NCBI GenBank assembly: GCA_023417315.1
Contig: JAEZFW010000027.1
Coordinates: 1-34,148 of the forward strand
DNA: 34,148 nucleotides
Direction: 5' to 3'
Source of the DNA: Pseudomonadota bacterium
Lineage (GTDB): Bacteria > Pseudomonadota > Gammaproteobacteria > Steroidobacterales > Steroidobacteraceae
Shown here piece after piece: positions 22,477-29,536 of the stretch; positions within the stretch are counted from its first letter, which is position 1, and each line of letters starts with the position of its first letter. The notes under the pieces were generated by a model, which saw nothing but the letters and a program-made list of their open reading frames with translations, made no database searches and was not told the DNA's origin. Both the position numbers and the translations under genes were made by a program.

Positions 22477-23376
22477 ATGAAGATCGGTTTCATCGGCTTA
22501 GGAAAAATGGGCGTAGGCATGGCTACTAACCTCGTCAGAGCCGGCCATGAAGTGACCGTTTACAACCGCACTCCGGAAAAAGCACAGGCGATGCGCGAGC
22601 TCGGGGCGCGAGTTGCTTCGGATGTGAGCGGATGCTGCGGTGGCGAAGTCGTCATCTCGATGCTCGCTGACGATACCGCCTTCAACGATATCGTCCTGGC
22701 TGAGGGCGGCGTTGCCGCGCACCTGAGGAAAGGAAGCGTGCACCTCTCGATGAGCACGATCAGCGTCGCGCTCGCCGAGAAGCTGACTGACGTGCACGAG
22801 AGCAAAGGACAAGCGTTCGTCTCTGCACCGGTGTTCGGTCGGCCGGATGCAGCCGCAGCAGGCAGACTATTCATCATCGCCGCGGGTCCCGCGGCGGCGC
22901 TCACACTCGTCGAACCTCTGCTTTCCGTGATGGGCCAATCGACGCTCGTTGTCTCGGCGCACCCACGCGATGCCAACCTGATCAAGATCACGGGCAACTT
23001 CATGATCGCATCGATGACGCACGCATTCGCAGAAGCGATCGCGCTGGTCCGCAAGGCAGGCATTCCGCCGCAAACTTTCGTCGATGCAATGACGTCCACG
23101 ATCTTCAACGTCCCAATCTACAAAAACTACGGAACGCTGATGGCGAAGGAGAAATTCTCGCCACCTGGATTCACTGCCGCGTTGGGCCGCAAAGACGTTA
23201 ACCTCGCACTAAGCGCCGCTCAAGCGCTGAACGTTCCGATGCCGCTCGCCGAGTTGCTCAACGATCGGCTGCTGCGGCTCATCGAGGAAGGCGGCGCTGA
23301 GCTCGATTGGACGGCGCTCGCCAGATTGAGCGCTGCTGACGCGGGCCTCAGTACTCGAAGTGAGGACAACCCATGA
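22477..23376 (+). CDS. 3-hydroxyisobutyrate-dehydrogenase-like NAD(P) reductase
   Basis: This 299-residue beta-hydroxyacid dehydrogenase starts MKIGFIGLGKMGVGMATNLV with the Rossmann GxGxMGxxM motif. It shows the family's substrate loop in VSAPVFGRPDAAAAGRL and the catalytic lysine K170 in LIKITGNF. Arg after the GxGxxG strand (YNRTPEKA) suggests NADPH use. Related enzymes include 3-hydroxyisobutyrate dehydrogenase, tartronate semialdehyde reductase and succinate semialdehyde reductases (GHBDH). ATG 22477 has GAGG five bases upstream; the open frame back to 22360 is not coding. A stop/start overlap (ATGA) joins it to a 44-codon ORF and then a methyltransferase gene. TGTAGACT upstream may be the -10 box. 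Confidence 0.9.
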   Translation: MKIGFIGLGKMGVGMATNLVRAGHEVTVYNRTPEKAQAMRELGARVASDVSGCCGGEVVISMLADDTAFNDIVLAEGGVAAHLRKGSVHLSMSTISVALAEKLTDVHESKGQAFVSAPVFGRPDAAAAGRLFIIAAGPAAALTLVEPLLSVMGQSTLVVSAHPRDANLIKITGNFMIASMTHAFAEAIALVRKAGIPPQTFVDAMTSTIFNVPIYKNYGTLMAKEKFSPPGFTAALGRKDVNLALSAAQALNVPMPLAELLNDRLLRLIEEGGAELDWTALARLSAADAGLSTRSEDNP

Positions 23377-23507
23377 GCTTTCACACCTGGCTCCAATTGG
23401 CCCAGCGGCTCGGCACCGGCGCTCTTCACGATCTGCTGTCAGATCGCGAGACAGAACGATCATGCGAAGCTTTGAGAAGCTCTGAGCGGCGCAGCCCCTC
23501 TCTATGA
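23373..23507 (+). CDS. 44-codon ORF joined by ATGA overlaps on both sides
   Basis: The frame begins ATGA over the stop of the reductase gene and ends TGA over the ATG of the methyltransferase gene. It encodes MSFHTWLQLAQRLGTGALHD and continues to a basic, Ser/Arg-rich end (SSERRSPSL). I know no relative. Hydrophobic and basic residues alternate in the first half, which could be an amphipathic helix. Exact overlap at both ends argues for translation as a coupling cistron, but 45 codons open by chance is quite possible in GC-rich DNA, and the methyltransferase gene otherwise lacks a ribosome site. Confidence 0.45.
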   Translation: MSFHTWLQLAQRLGTGALHDLLSDRETERSCEALRSSERRSPSL

Positions 23508-24061
23508 CTTCTCTCGGTCATACGCACACGCATGATCTGCAGCCTTCGCTATGGGTGTGTCGGTTTGCGCATCTGATTCGCGAGCATGGCAATGTCATTG
23601 ACGTCGCGTGCGGCACTGGTCGGCATGCAAAATGGCTTGCTAAGCTGGGATATAGGGTCGAGGCAGTCGACCGTGATTCGACAGCGCTCGCGGAGCTCGA
23701 GCACATACCCGGCATCAGAACCCGGATCGCCGACCTCGAAACCCCAGCGTGGCCTTATCGAGATGTGCAGTTCGATGGCGTCATCGTGACGAACTATCTG
23801 TGGCGTCCGCACTTCGACGCGCTCCTCTCGATGCTGAGTCCGGATGGTGTGCTGATTTACGAGACGTTCATGGTGGGCAACGAAAAGGTGGGTAGACCTT
23901 CGAATCCCGATTTCCTGCTGCAACCGGCCGAGCTTCTTGACCGAGTGCGAGGTCTTCTGACCGTCATCGCGTTCGAGCAAGGTCGCATTGATCTGCCGAA
24001 GCCAGCGTTCGTACAACGCATCTGTGCGAGAGCCGGCGCTGTCACGCTGTTGCCGCGATGA
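23504..24061 (+). CDS. Class I SAM-dependent methyltransferase
   Basis: This 185-residue enzyme has the class I Rossmann fold, with SAM motif I in VIDVACGTGRHAKWLAKLG and the acidic strand end in VEAVDRDSTALAEL. DVQFDGVIVTNYLWRP and SPDGVLIYETFMVGNEK are motifs IV and post-motif regions. Compact members of this size include tellurite-resistance TehB-like and unnamed methylases; the substrate is unknown. It starts with ATG 23504 inside the stop of the 44-codon ORF. It has N-terminal histidines (HTHTHDLQ), possibly a metal or substrate patch. Confidence 0.88.
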   Translation: MTSLGHTHTHDLQPSLWVCRFAHLIREHGNVIDVACGTGRHAKWLAKLGYRVEAVDRDSTALAELEHIPGIRTRIADLETPAWPYRDVQFDGVIVTNYLWRPHFDALLSMLSPDGVLIYETFMVGNEKVGRPSNPDFLLQPAELLDRVRGLLTVIAFEQGRIDLPKPAFVQRICARAGAVTLLPR

Positions 24062-24116
24062 GGGAACTCCCGCACTGCGCGCGCATTCTCCTCGATGATT
24101 TGCGAGGAGAAACGTC

Positions 24117-25256
24117 ATGGCACGGAAACGTTTGCGCACGAATGGATCGAGTCGGAAGGCTGTCCGCTATGCCGTAGTCGGGTTGGGCCACATTGCTCAA
24201 GCAGCAGTGCTGCCCGCATTTGAGAACGCGAAGCGCAATAGTGTGCTCGTGGCGCTCGTTTCGAGCGAAGCGAAAAAACTCAAGGAGCTCGGCCGACGTT
24301 ACGGTGTGGAGCGATTATGCGGATACGACGAGGTCGATGAGCTCTTCGCGAGCGGCGAGATCGACGCAGTCTACATCGCCCTTCCGAACGACATGCACAA
24401 GGAATACACACTCAAGGCTGCAAAGGCGGGCTTGCACGTGCTGTGCGAAAAGCCGATGGCCGTGACAGCGCGTGAATGTGAGGCCATGATCCGCGCCACG
24501 CGCAACGCGAAAGTAAAGATGATGATCGCCTATCGGCTGCACTTCGAGCGCGCGACGCTCGAAGCAGTGCAGCTGGCGAAGAGCGGACAGCTCGGCGAGT
24601 TGCGTTACTTCAGCTCGGACTTCTCGATGCAGGTGAATGACGACAACATTCGCCTCAACCCCACGACCAAAGGGGGCGGCCCGTTGTACGACATCGGCAT
24701 CTATTGTCTGAACGCCGCCCGCTACTGCTTGTCCGCAGACCCGATCGAGGTGTTCGCAACCGCGACGCGCAGCAAAGACCGCCGCTTCAAGAACGTCGAC
24801 GAAACGTTATCGGCAATCCTGCGCTTCAAGGACGAGCGGATCGCGACCTTCACATGCAGCTTTGGCGCTGCCGACAGAGGCACCTTCACTATCGCAGGCT
24901 CGCAAAGCACCCTCACCATGGATCCCGCTTACGAGTACGCGGAGGGTCTCGCCTACGAAATGAAGGCGAAGGGTCGCCAGCGCAAGAAGGAGTTCTCGAA
25001 GAGCGACCAGTTCGCGCCGGAGCTGCTCCACTTCTCCGACTGTATCCTGAACAATCAGGATCCGGAGCCATCGGGCGAAGAAGGGCTCACGGACGTACGC
25101 ATCATCGAAGCGCTGCTACGCTCCGCACGCACGGGACGCTGGGTGAAGATCGCTGCGCCACAGCGCAAACGCCGCCCCTCGATGAAGCAAGAGATCCGCC
25201 GACCGGCGATCAAGCGCGAGCCAAAGCTGGTGAACGCGGAGGCCGCCAGTCAGTAA
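24117..25256 (+). CDS. Gfo/Idh/MocA-family oxidoreductase
   Basis: This 379-residue protein has an N-terminal NAD(P) Rossmann domain (VVGLGHIAQAAVLPAF) and the EKP motif with K112 in VLCEKPMAVT. A C-terminal alpha/beta sandwich follows, with GGGPLYDIGIYCLNAARY close to the catalytic region. It most resembles glucose-fructose oxidoreductase and related sugar dehydrogenases. There is no Tat or Sec signal, so it acts in the cytoplasm. About 35 residues at the C-terminus are basic and repetitive (QRKRRPSMKQEIRRPAIKRE) and probably disordered. AGGAG lies nine bases before ATG. It starts 55 bases after the methyltransferase gene and may end this gene run. Confidence 0.9.
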   Translation: MARKRLRTNGSSRKAVRYAVVGLGHIAQAAVLPAFENAKRNSVLVALVSSEAKKLKELGRRYGVERLCGYDEVDELFASGEIDAVYIALPNDMHKEYTLKAAKAGLHVLCEKPMAVTARECEAMIRATRNAKVKMMIAYRLHFERATLEAVQLAKSGQLGELRYFSSDFSMQVNDDNIRLNPTTKGGGPLYDIGIYCLNAARYCLSADPIEVFATATRSKDRRFKNVDETLSAILRFKDERIATFTCSFGAADRGTFTIAGSQSTLTMDPAYEYAEGLAYEMKAKGRQRKKEFSKSDQFAPELLHFSDCILNNQDPEPSGEEGLTDVRIIEALLRSARTGRWVKIAAPQRKRRPSMKQEIRRPAIKREPKLVNAEAASQ

Positions 25257-25269
25257 AGGTTGAGAATCA

Positions 25270-25414
25270 AGAATCTCTCGCAAGGCGCGCGGAGCCCGCA
25301 AAGACAGAACTCAAGATAGAGTTTCGGACTTCTCGTCTCCGCGCCGCTTCTTGCGTCACCCGCTACGCTCACCCTATTCTGCCTTTGCCGGCTTCGCGTG
25401 CTTTGCGAGATTCT
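25270..25414. repeat. Imperfect long inverted repeat at the 3' side of the CDF gene
   Basis: The left arm at 25270-25309 (AGAATCTCTCGCAAGGCGCG and on to CGCAAAGACAGAA) matches the reverse complement of the right arm at 25377-25414 (TTCTGCCTTTGCCGGCTTCG and on to GCGAGATTCT). They differ by one two-base gap and about five mismatches. The loop is 67 bases. The right arm ends two bases before the CDF stop codon. It resembles dispersed CGCAAAG-rich palindromes of proteobacteria and could terminate both convergent genes. Confidence 0.65.
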
Positions 25415-25416
25415 CT

Positions 25417-26025
25417 TCATTTCGCGGCCGCGTGTTCCTCGCGTGCAGCTCCCAATACTTCGCGCGCGGCATCCAGATTGATCGCGAAGATCGCAAGCCC
25501 GACGACGAGATCCGGCCAGCGCGAGAGCGTCATGGCTGTGAGCAACCCCGCTCCGATGATGCCTACGTTCGCGAAGGCATCATTGCGCGCCGATAAGAAC
25601 GCGGCACGCGTCAGACTGCCGCTATGTTCACGTACACGTGCGAGGATGAACGCGCAGGCGACATTAACGACAAGAGCGCCTGCGCCGGTAAGAGAGAGCG
25701 CGACCGGCTCAGGAATCGTTTCGGACTGCCACGCATTCCACGCACTCCACAGCGTTGCGATGCCTGGCACCAGTAAGACAAACGCGAGCACCATCGCGAG
25801 TCGAGCGCGTGCCGCAGCCGCCCACCCCAATCCAACAAAGATGAGAAGGTTGACGGCCGTGTCTTCGAGGAAGTCGATCGAGTCCGCGAACAGCGAGACG
25901 GACTGAATCGCGAGCGCGACGCCGAACTCGACGAAGAAGAAGGCGAAGTTCGCGAGCGCGACGAAAAGCACCGCACGTCGCACCGCGCGCGTGGAGGAAT
26001 GATCATCCGTCGTGTTCTGATGCAT
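25417..26025 (-). CDS. Short CDF-family cation transporter
   Basis: This 202-residue membrane protein looks like a truncated cation diffusion facilitator: five to six helices, ADSIDFLEDTAVNL in helix 2 carrying D51 and D55 of the DxxxD site, and a helix-5 motif SARNDAFANVG with D149. Full CDF proteins have about 300 residues with a cytoplasmic C-terminal metal-sensing domain. Here the protein stops after helix 6 (AREVLGAAREEHAAAK), so that domain is missing. The usual His four residues before D149 is S145. Both changes suggest altered metal choice or regulation. I recall other short family members without the C-terminal domain, so it need not be broken. There is no ribosome site before ATG 26025. 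Confidence 0.82.
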   Translation of the reverse strand: MHQNTTDDHSSTRAVRRAVLFVALANFAFFFVEFGVALAIQSVSLFADSIDFLEDTAVNLLIFVGLGWAAAARARLAMVLAFVLLVPGIATLWSAWNAWQSETIPEPVALSLTGAGALVVNVACAFILARVREHSGSLTRAAFLSARNDAFANVGIIGAGLLTAMTLSRWPDLVVGLAIFAINLDAAREVLGAAREEHAAAK

Positions 26026-26076
26026 GCGTGACTGCGTTACTTCGACGTCTTAATCTGATATAGGGCGAGGAAAGAT

Positions 26077-26213
26077 ATTCTCTCGCGGCGCACGCGGCGA
26101 ACGCGGCGCAAGAATGAGAAGATTATCTCGGGGAGACACGAAGGCTAGAGAGTGAAAAGCAGATCTCGAGTGGCTGATCTTCGCCGCGGTCGCCGCGTGC
26201 GCCGCGAGAGAAT
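26077..26213. repeat. Long near-perfect inverted repeat at the 5' side of the CDF gene
   Basis: The left arm 26077-26108 begins ATTCTCTCGCGGCGCACGCG and the right arm 26182-26213 ends TGCGCCGCGAGAGAAT. The 32-base arms are reverse complements with one mismatch, around a 73-base loop. The element lies between the start of the CDF gene and the end of the MoaD-like gene, in a 267-base gap with no gene. Its TCTCTCGC-GGCGC start resembles the left arm at 25270, so the two may be one family. Confidence 0.8.
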
Positions 26214-26292
26214 CTACCTCCAGTCCGAACTTGCGATATCCCCACCGCGAGCCACCTGCAAACCTCGTTCTGATGCGCGGGGCGCGCCGAGT

Positions 26293-26556
26293 TCATCCTC
26301 CGCTCAGCGCGCAGATCAAATGCACGGTGTCCCGCTCGTCGACCTTCTTCGAAAGATCGTTCACTCCATCCGTATTGATGAAGATTCTGATGTGCTGACG
26401 GATGCGTCCTTGCTCGTCGATCATGCGAAAGCGCATGCCGGGAAAGCGGCGATCGAGATCGGCGAGCACCGCTTCAATCGTTCCACCCTGCGCAGAGACG
26501 GTAGGCGCACCGCCGGTATAGGAACGAAGCGGGCTTGGAACATTGACTGTAGGCAT
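26293..26556 (-). CDS. MoaD/ThiS-like beta-grasp protein
   Basis: This 87-residue protein has the ubiquitin-like beta-grasp pattern and a C-terminal Gly-Gly (CALSGG), which can be adenylated and thiocarboxylated in the MoaD/ThiS family. Landmarks are TVNVPSPLRSYTGG, IEAVLADLDRRFPGMRFRM and the strand HIRIFINTDGVNDL before VDERDTVHLICALSGG. No moaE, moeB, thiF or thiG gene is near. The gene directly upstream on the same strand encodes an Asp-box beta-propeller, and I recall this pairing elsewhere. It could carry sulfur or act as a modifier; both are inference. AGGA stands about eight bases before the ATG. Confidence 0.88.
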   Translation of the reverse strand: MPTVNVPSPLRSYTGGAPTVSAQGGTIEAVLADLDRRFPGMRFRMIDEQGRIRQHIRIFINTDGVNDLSKKVDERDTVHLICALSGG

Positions 26557-26580
26557 TTGCGTATTCCTGAATCCTCAGAC

Positions 26581-26740
26581 CCTCACCCTACCCTCTCCCA
26601 TCGGGAGAGGGACGCGAGGTTGTGCGTCAAGCGAGTCCAATCCTCACACTCGCGGTTAGTGAAGCAAGTCCCTCTCCCTCAGAGACGGGGTTAGAGTGAG
26701 GCCAAGCCCCCTTCCCTCGGGGAGAGGGTTAGGGTGAGGG
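26581..26740. repeat. Dispersed palindromic repeat, two diverged copies
   Basis: CCTCACCCTACCCTCTCCCATCGGGAGAGGG at 26581 and CCTTCCCTCGGGGAGAGGGTTAGGGTGAGGG near 26710 are oppositely oriented halves around a CCTCTCCCTCAGAGACGGGGTTAGAGTGAGG stretch. They fill the gap between the propeller gene and the MoaD-like gene, which are on one strand, so transcription may have to pass through this element. Confidence 0.75.
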
Positions 26741-26749
26741 CCCTCCCTC

Positions 26750-27862
26750 TCACACACACGTCACCGAATAAATCTCAGGCAGATTCCGCGCGACGCAGCG
26801 CCACGATTCACCTTCATTCGCGCTCGCCCACACTTCACCGCCCGTCGTTCCGAAATAGACGCCGACGCGCGGCTCGCGATCTGCACACATCGCTTGGCGC
26901 AGCACAGTCATCCATGCTTGCTCCGGCGGCAGACCTTTGTCTTGCCGCAGCCATGTCTTGCCCGCATCGCGCGTCATGTACACCGCAGGCTTACCATCGA
27001 TGCTCGTGCGCGGCCACACGGTTTGTCCGTCCATCGGATGCACCCATGCGACGTCAGGATTCGCATGATGCAGGACGATCGGAAAACCGATATCGCCGAC
27101 CTTCTTCGGCATCGCCTTACCGATGCGAATCCAACGGCGCTCGGGCCGATCGAGGCGATAGATGCCGCAGTGATTCTGTTGATAGAGCCGGTCAGGTTTC
27201 AGCGGATGCAGAACAACGCAATGAGGATCGTGCCCGAACGGCACATTGGGATCGGGCATGAAGTCCGCAGCGCAGCCTTCGTTCAGCGGCGCCCAATCGC
27301 TGCCTCCATCGGTGGACTCGAACACACCACCACCCGAAAGCCCCACATACATATGAGATGGATCGCGCGGATCGACGAGGATGGAGTGCAGCAGCGGACC
27401 GTCGGGAGTTCCTCCATCACCGATCCACTCCCGATACATCGGATGATCGTTGAAGCCAGCTACTGGTTCCCAATGTTCACCCGCGTCCTCTGAACGGAAC
27501 AGCCCGATCGGCGACGTACCTGCGTACCACACACCGGGTTGCGATGCGTGACCTGGCGTCACCCAGAAGACACGTTCGACCGATCGTGCTGCTGCGCCTT
27601 CTGCAGCCTTACGGAATGCGGGCGGCTGCGCCGCTTCCTTCCAGGTCTTGCCACGATCGTTTGAACGAAACACGGTCGGCCCCAAGTGACCGGTCTTCGC
27701 GGCGATCAACACGGATTTCGGATTACGCGGATCGGGAACGATGTGATGGATCACATGTCCCAGAAACTGCGGCCCAACGAGCTTCCATTGCTTGCGGCGC
27801 TCGTCCGAACGCAGCGCAAAGGCGCCTTTGCGCGTGCCGATCCAGATCGTCTGTGCTGCCAT
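26750..27862 (-). CDS. Asp-box (BNR) beta-propeller protein, sialidase-like fold
   Basis: This 370-residue protein has no signal peptide and five Asp-boxes (SxDxGxTW type): SNDRGKTW 67-74, SEDAGEHW 124-131, STDGGSDW 183-190, TRDAGKTW 297-304 and SANEGESW 347-354. This marks a six- or seven-bladed sialidase/VPS10-like propeller. Sialidase catalytic residues (Arg triad, Tyr/Glu) cannot be identified with confidence, so enzyme activity is uncertain. The unusual segments DGGTPDGPLLHSI and GHDPHCVVLHPLKPDRL are conserved-looking and His-rich. The protein is probably cytoplasmic. It lies upstream of the MoaD-like gene, 193 bases away. GAGG lies about eight bases before ATG 27862. Confidence 0.87.
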   Translation of the reverse strand: MAAQTIWIGTRKGAFALRSDERRKQWKLVGPQFLGHVIHHIVPDPRNPKSVLIAAKTGHLGPTVFRSNDRGKTWKEAAQPPAFRKAAEGAAARSVERVFWVTPGHASQPGVWYAGTSPIGLFRSEDAGEHWEPVAGFNDHPMYREWIGDGGTPDGPLLHSILVDPRDPSHMYVGLSGGGVFESTDGGSDWAPLNEGCAADFMPDPNVPFGHDPHCVVLHPLKPDRLYQQNHCGIYRLDRPERRWIRIGKAMPKKVGDIGFPIVLHHANPDVAWVHPMDGQTVWPRTSIDGKPAVYMTRDAGKTWLRQDKGLPPEQAWMTVLRQAMCADREPRVGVYFGTTGGEVWASANEGESWRCVARNLPEIYSVTCV

Positions 27863-28007
27863 GAGAGCGCCTCATTGTTGTTGGGAATGCCCAAGGACGA
27901 ATGACACGGGGCGAAACAGACCGGTACCGCGACTTCCTTTAGTCTCATTCGCGAGCAGCCTCGTCGATCATACCCGGGCAGGGCGCGTGCCGCGAAAGCG
28001 CCCGACC

Positions 28008-28032
28008 GGAACCTCGCAGGTGATGAGACGTT
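28008..28032 (+). promoter_or_regulatory. Candidate ECF-type promoter of the PRC-barrel gene
   Basis: GGAAC (28008-28012), 16 bases, then CGTT (28029-28032) has the layout of stress-type ECF promoters. It leaves about 35 bases to the ATG. Spacing differs by one base from the GGAATAA-N15-CGTC sites at 8384 and 9763, so it may serve another sigma factor. Confidence 0.45.
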
Positions 28033-28066
28033 GTCGCTGTGAACGCAGGCATCGTAGGAGAACGGT

Positions 28067-28846
28067 ATGTTGCGAGCATTCAATGATTTGCGGGGACTCT
28101 CGCTCGGCGCACTCGACGGCGAGATCGGCTCCGTCAAAGATGCCTACTTTGACGACGCGGCGTGGACACTGCGTTACTTCGTGGTGACGACCGGCAGTTG
28201 GTTGAGCGGTCGCGACGTGTTGATCGCTCCGCCGTCAGTGCGCGGCGTGAGCTGGGACGAAAAACGACTCGAGCTGAATCTGACGCGCGAGCAGATTCAG
28301 AAAGCTCCGAGCCCCGAGACGGATCGCCCAGTGTCGCGGCAATGGGAAGCCACGTACTTCGATTATTACGGCTACCCTTATTACTGGGCGAGCACACAAG
28401 CCTGGGATCCGATCGGGTTTCCGGGCGTCGCCGCACCGCCTCCCGGACTCGGCGCCTCGACGCAACAACCTCCAGCGGACCCCTCCGAGCAGCGAGGCGA
28501 TCCTCATCTGCGCAGCGCCCGAGAGGTCTCGGGTTACTCGATCGAAAGTGCCGACGGCGCGATCGGCGAGGTCGACGACTTTCTCTTCGATGATGCGAGC
28601 TGGGCGTTGCGCTTCTTCGTCATCGACACTCGCAAGTGGCTGCCGGGCCGGCAAGTGCTGCTCTCGACGGAGTGGATCGAGGAAGTGAACTGGGAGCGAC
28701 GCTTCGTGCGCGTCGCGATGACTCGCGAGGAAGTGCGCACGAGCCCCGATTACGAAGCGCGGCAGTTCAGCGAGCAGCATGAAGAGTCGCTCTATCGACA
28801 CTACGGACGCAGTCCGCGCACCGCAACGCGCGTACAAATTCGTTAG
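28067..28846 (+). CDS. Double PRC-barrel domain protein
   Basis: This 259-residue cytoplasmic protein has two PRC-barrel modules in tandem: GLSLGALDGEIGSVKDAYFD to about residue 75, and GYSIESADGAIGEVDDFLFD from about residue 155 to 222. They share the sequence DDAxWxLRxFVxxTxxWLxGRxVL, which shows internal duplication. The linker (about 95-145) is rich in Pro, Tyr and Ala (ATYFDYYGYPYYW). PRC-barrel proteins in proteobacteria are often stress-induced; the function of this tandem form is unknown. TAGGAG stands six bases before the ATG, and an ECF-like promoter lies upstream. Confidence 0.92.
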   Translation: MLRAFNDLRGLSLGALDGEIGSVKDAYFDDAAWTLRYFVVTTGSWLSGRDVLIAPPSVRGVSWDEKRLELNLTREQIQKAPSPETDRPVSRQWEATYFDYYGYPYYWASTQAWDPIGFPGVAAPPPGLGASTQQPPADPSEQRGDPHLRSAREVSGYSIESADGAIGEVDDFLFDDASWALRFFVIDTRKWLPGRQVLLSTEWIEEVNWERRFVRVAMTREEVRTSPDYEARQFSEQHEESLYRHYGRSPRTATRVQIR

Positions 28847-28874
28847 CGCGCGATGATTATCACCGTGAATCCGA

Positions 28875-28908
28875 CGCTCGCTTCACGAGCGCCGTGCCGG
28901 CGTTTCGG
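28875..28908. terminator. Hairpins between convergent genes
   Basis: CGCTCG, a five-base CTTCA loop and CGAGCG (28875-28891) form one stem, overlapped by a GCGCC...GGCGC stem ending near 28908. The 120-base gap holds the ends of the PRC-barrel and 2OG-oxygenase genes. A short GCGCGCGAGCCCGCAAAG tail here resembles the left arm of the repeat at 25270. Termination is inferred from position. Confidence 0.4.
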
Positions 28909-28966
28909 CGCGCGCGAGCCCGCAAAGTCATCATCGAGCGACTACTTTGATCGAAGGGGCTGCAGG

Positions 28967-29536
28967 TCAGCGAGTAGTCTGCACAACGCGCAACTTGATT
29001 GCGAACGTATATCTCGCCACGAAGCAGTTTCGGTTCGGCGGTCTGCCTGCATGGCGGATCGCGCCGTCGAACAGAACGAGGCGCCCCGGCTTCGGGCTCA
29101 CGGCGATCTGCGCATCGCTCGTCTGATCGAAGAAGATTGTCTCACCGCCCCACTCGACGTCCCATCGCTCGCACAGAAACCACAGCGCCGTGAGCTCACG
29201 CGCGTTCGGCAGCGCATCGACGTGCGTGAGCAGCACGTCGCCGAATGAGGCGTAGTTCGTGTAGCAACGATAAGGGTGGTACTGCTCGTTCGGGCGCATG
29301 CTTGCGATCGCTTGCTGCGTCGCCGGCCACAAACTCGTACGCGGCAGGTGTTGCAGCGGCATTTCGCACACCCAGTGGCGATACTCGATCGTATCCGGTC
29401 GAGCCATTTCCGTGCGAGTGAAGCTCGCATGCGAGATCGCGACGAAGTAGCGCGCGATCTCCTCAGCGCTGACGAGATCGTCATAGACGGCAATCTCTCT
29501 GCCATCGATGACAGCGGTGCGGACTGCGGCGCTCAC
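28967..29536 (-). CDS. 2OG-Fe(II) oxygenase, last gene of the halogenase operon
   Basis: This 189-residue protein starts at GTG 29536, which overlaps the stop of the halogenase gene before it (GTGA). It has the double-stranded beta-helix of prolyl-4-hydroxylase-like oxygenases: iron ligands H105 and D107 in LLTHVDALPN, H162 in GAIRHAGRPP, and R175 in ARYTFAIK as the 2-oxoglutarate carboxylate anchor. Such enzymes hydroxylate, desaturate or halogenate substrates using 2-oxoglutarate and O2. Its Asp ligand makes it a hydroxylase type, unlike 2OG halogenases, which have Ala or Gly there. It probably modifies the same substrate as the halogenases; the substrate is unknown. The family call is firm. 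Confidence 0.9.
   Translation of the reverse strand: MSAAVRTAVIDGREIAVYDDLVSAEEIARYFVAISHASFTRTEMARPDTIEYRHWVCEMPLQHLPRTSLWPATQQAIASMRPNEQYHPYRCYTNYASFGDVLLTHVDALPNARELTALWFLCERWDVEWGGETIFFDQTSDAQIAVSPKPGRLVLFDGAIRHAGRPPNRNCFVARYTFAIKLRVVQTTR

Noticed and set aside
24704..25906. 400-codon plus-strand frame
   Set aside because: It crosses the oxidoreductase gene out of frame, an inverted repeat and the antisense of the CDF gene. The translation is low-complexity and Arg-rich with no recognisable family.
26750..27862. Catalytic sialidase annotation for the propeller protein
   Set aside because: Asp-boxes are structural and occur in many non-sialidases. I could not place the arginine triad or the Tyr/Glu pair, so no sialidase activity is claimed.
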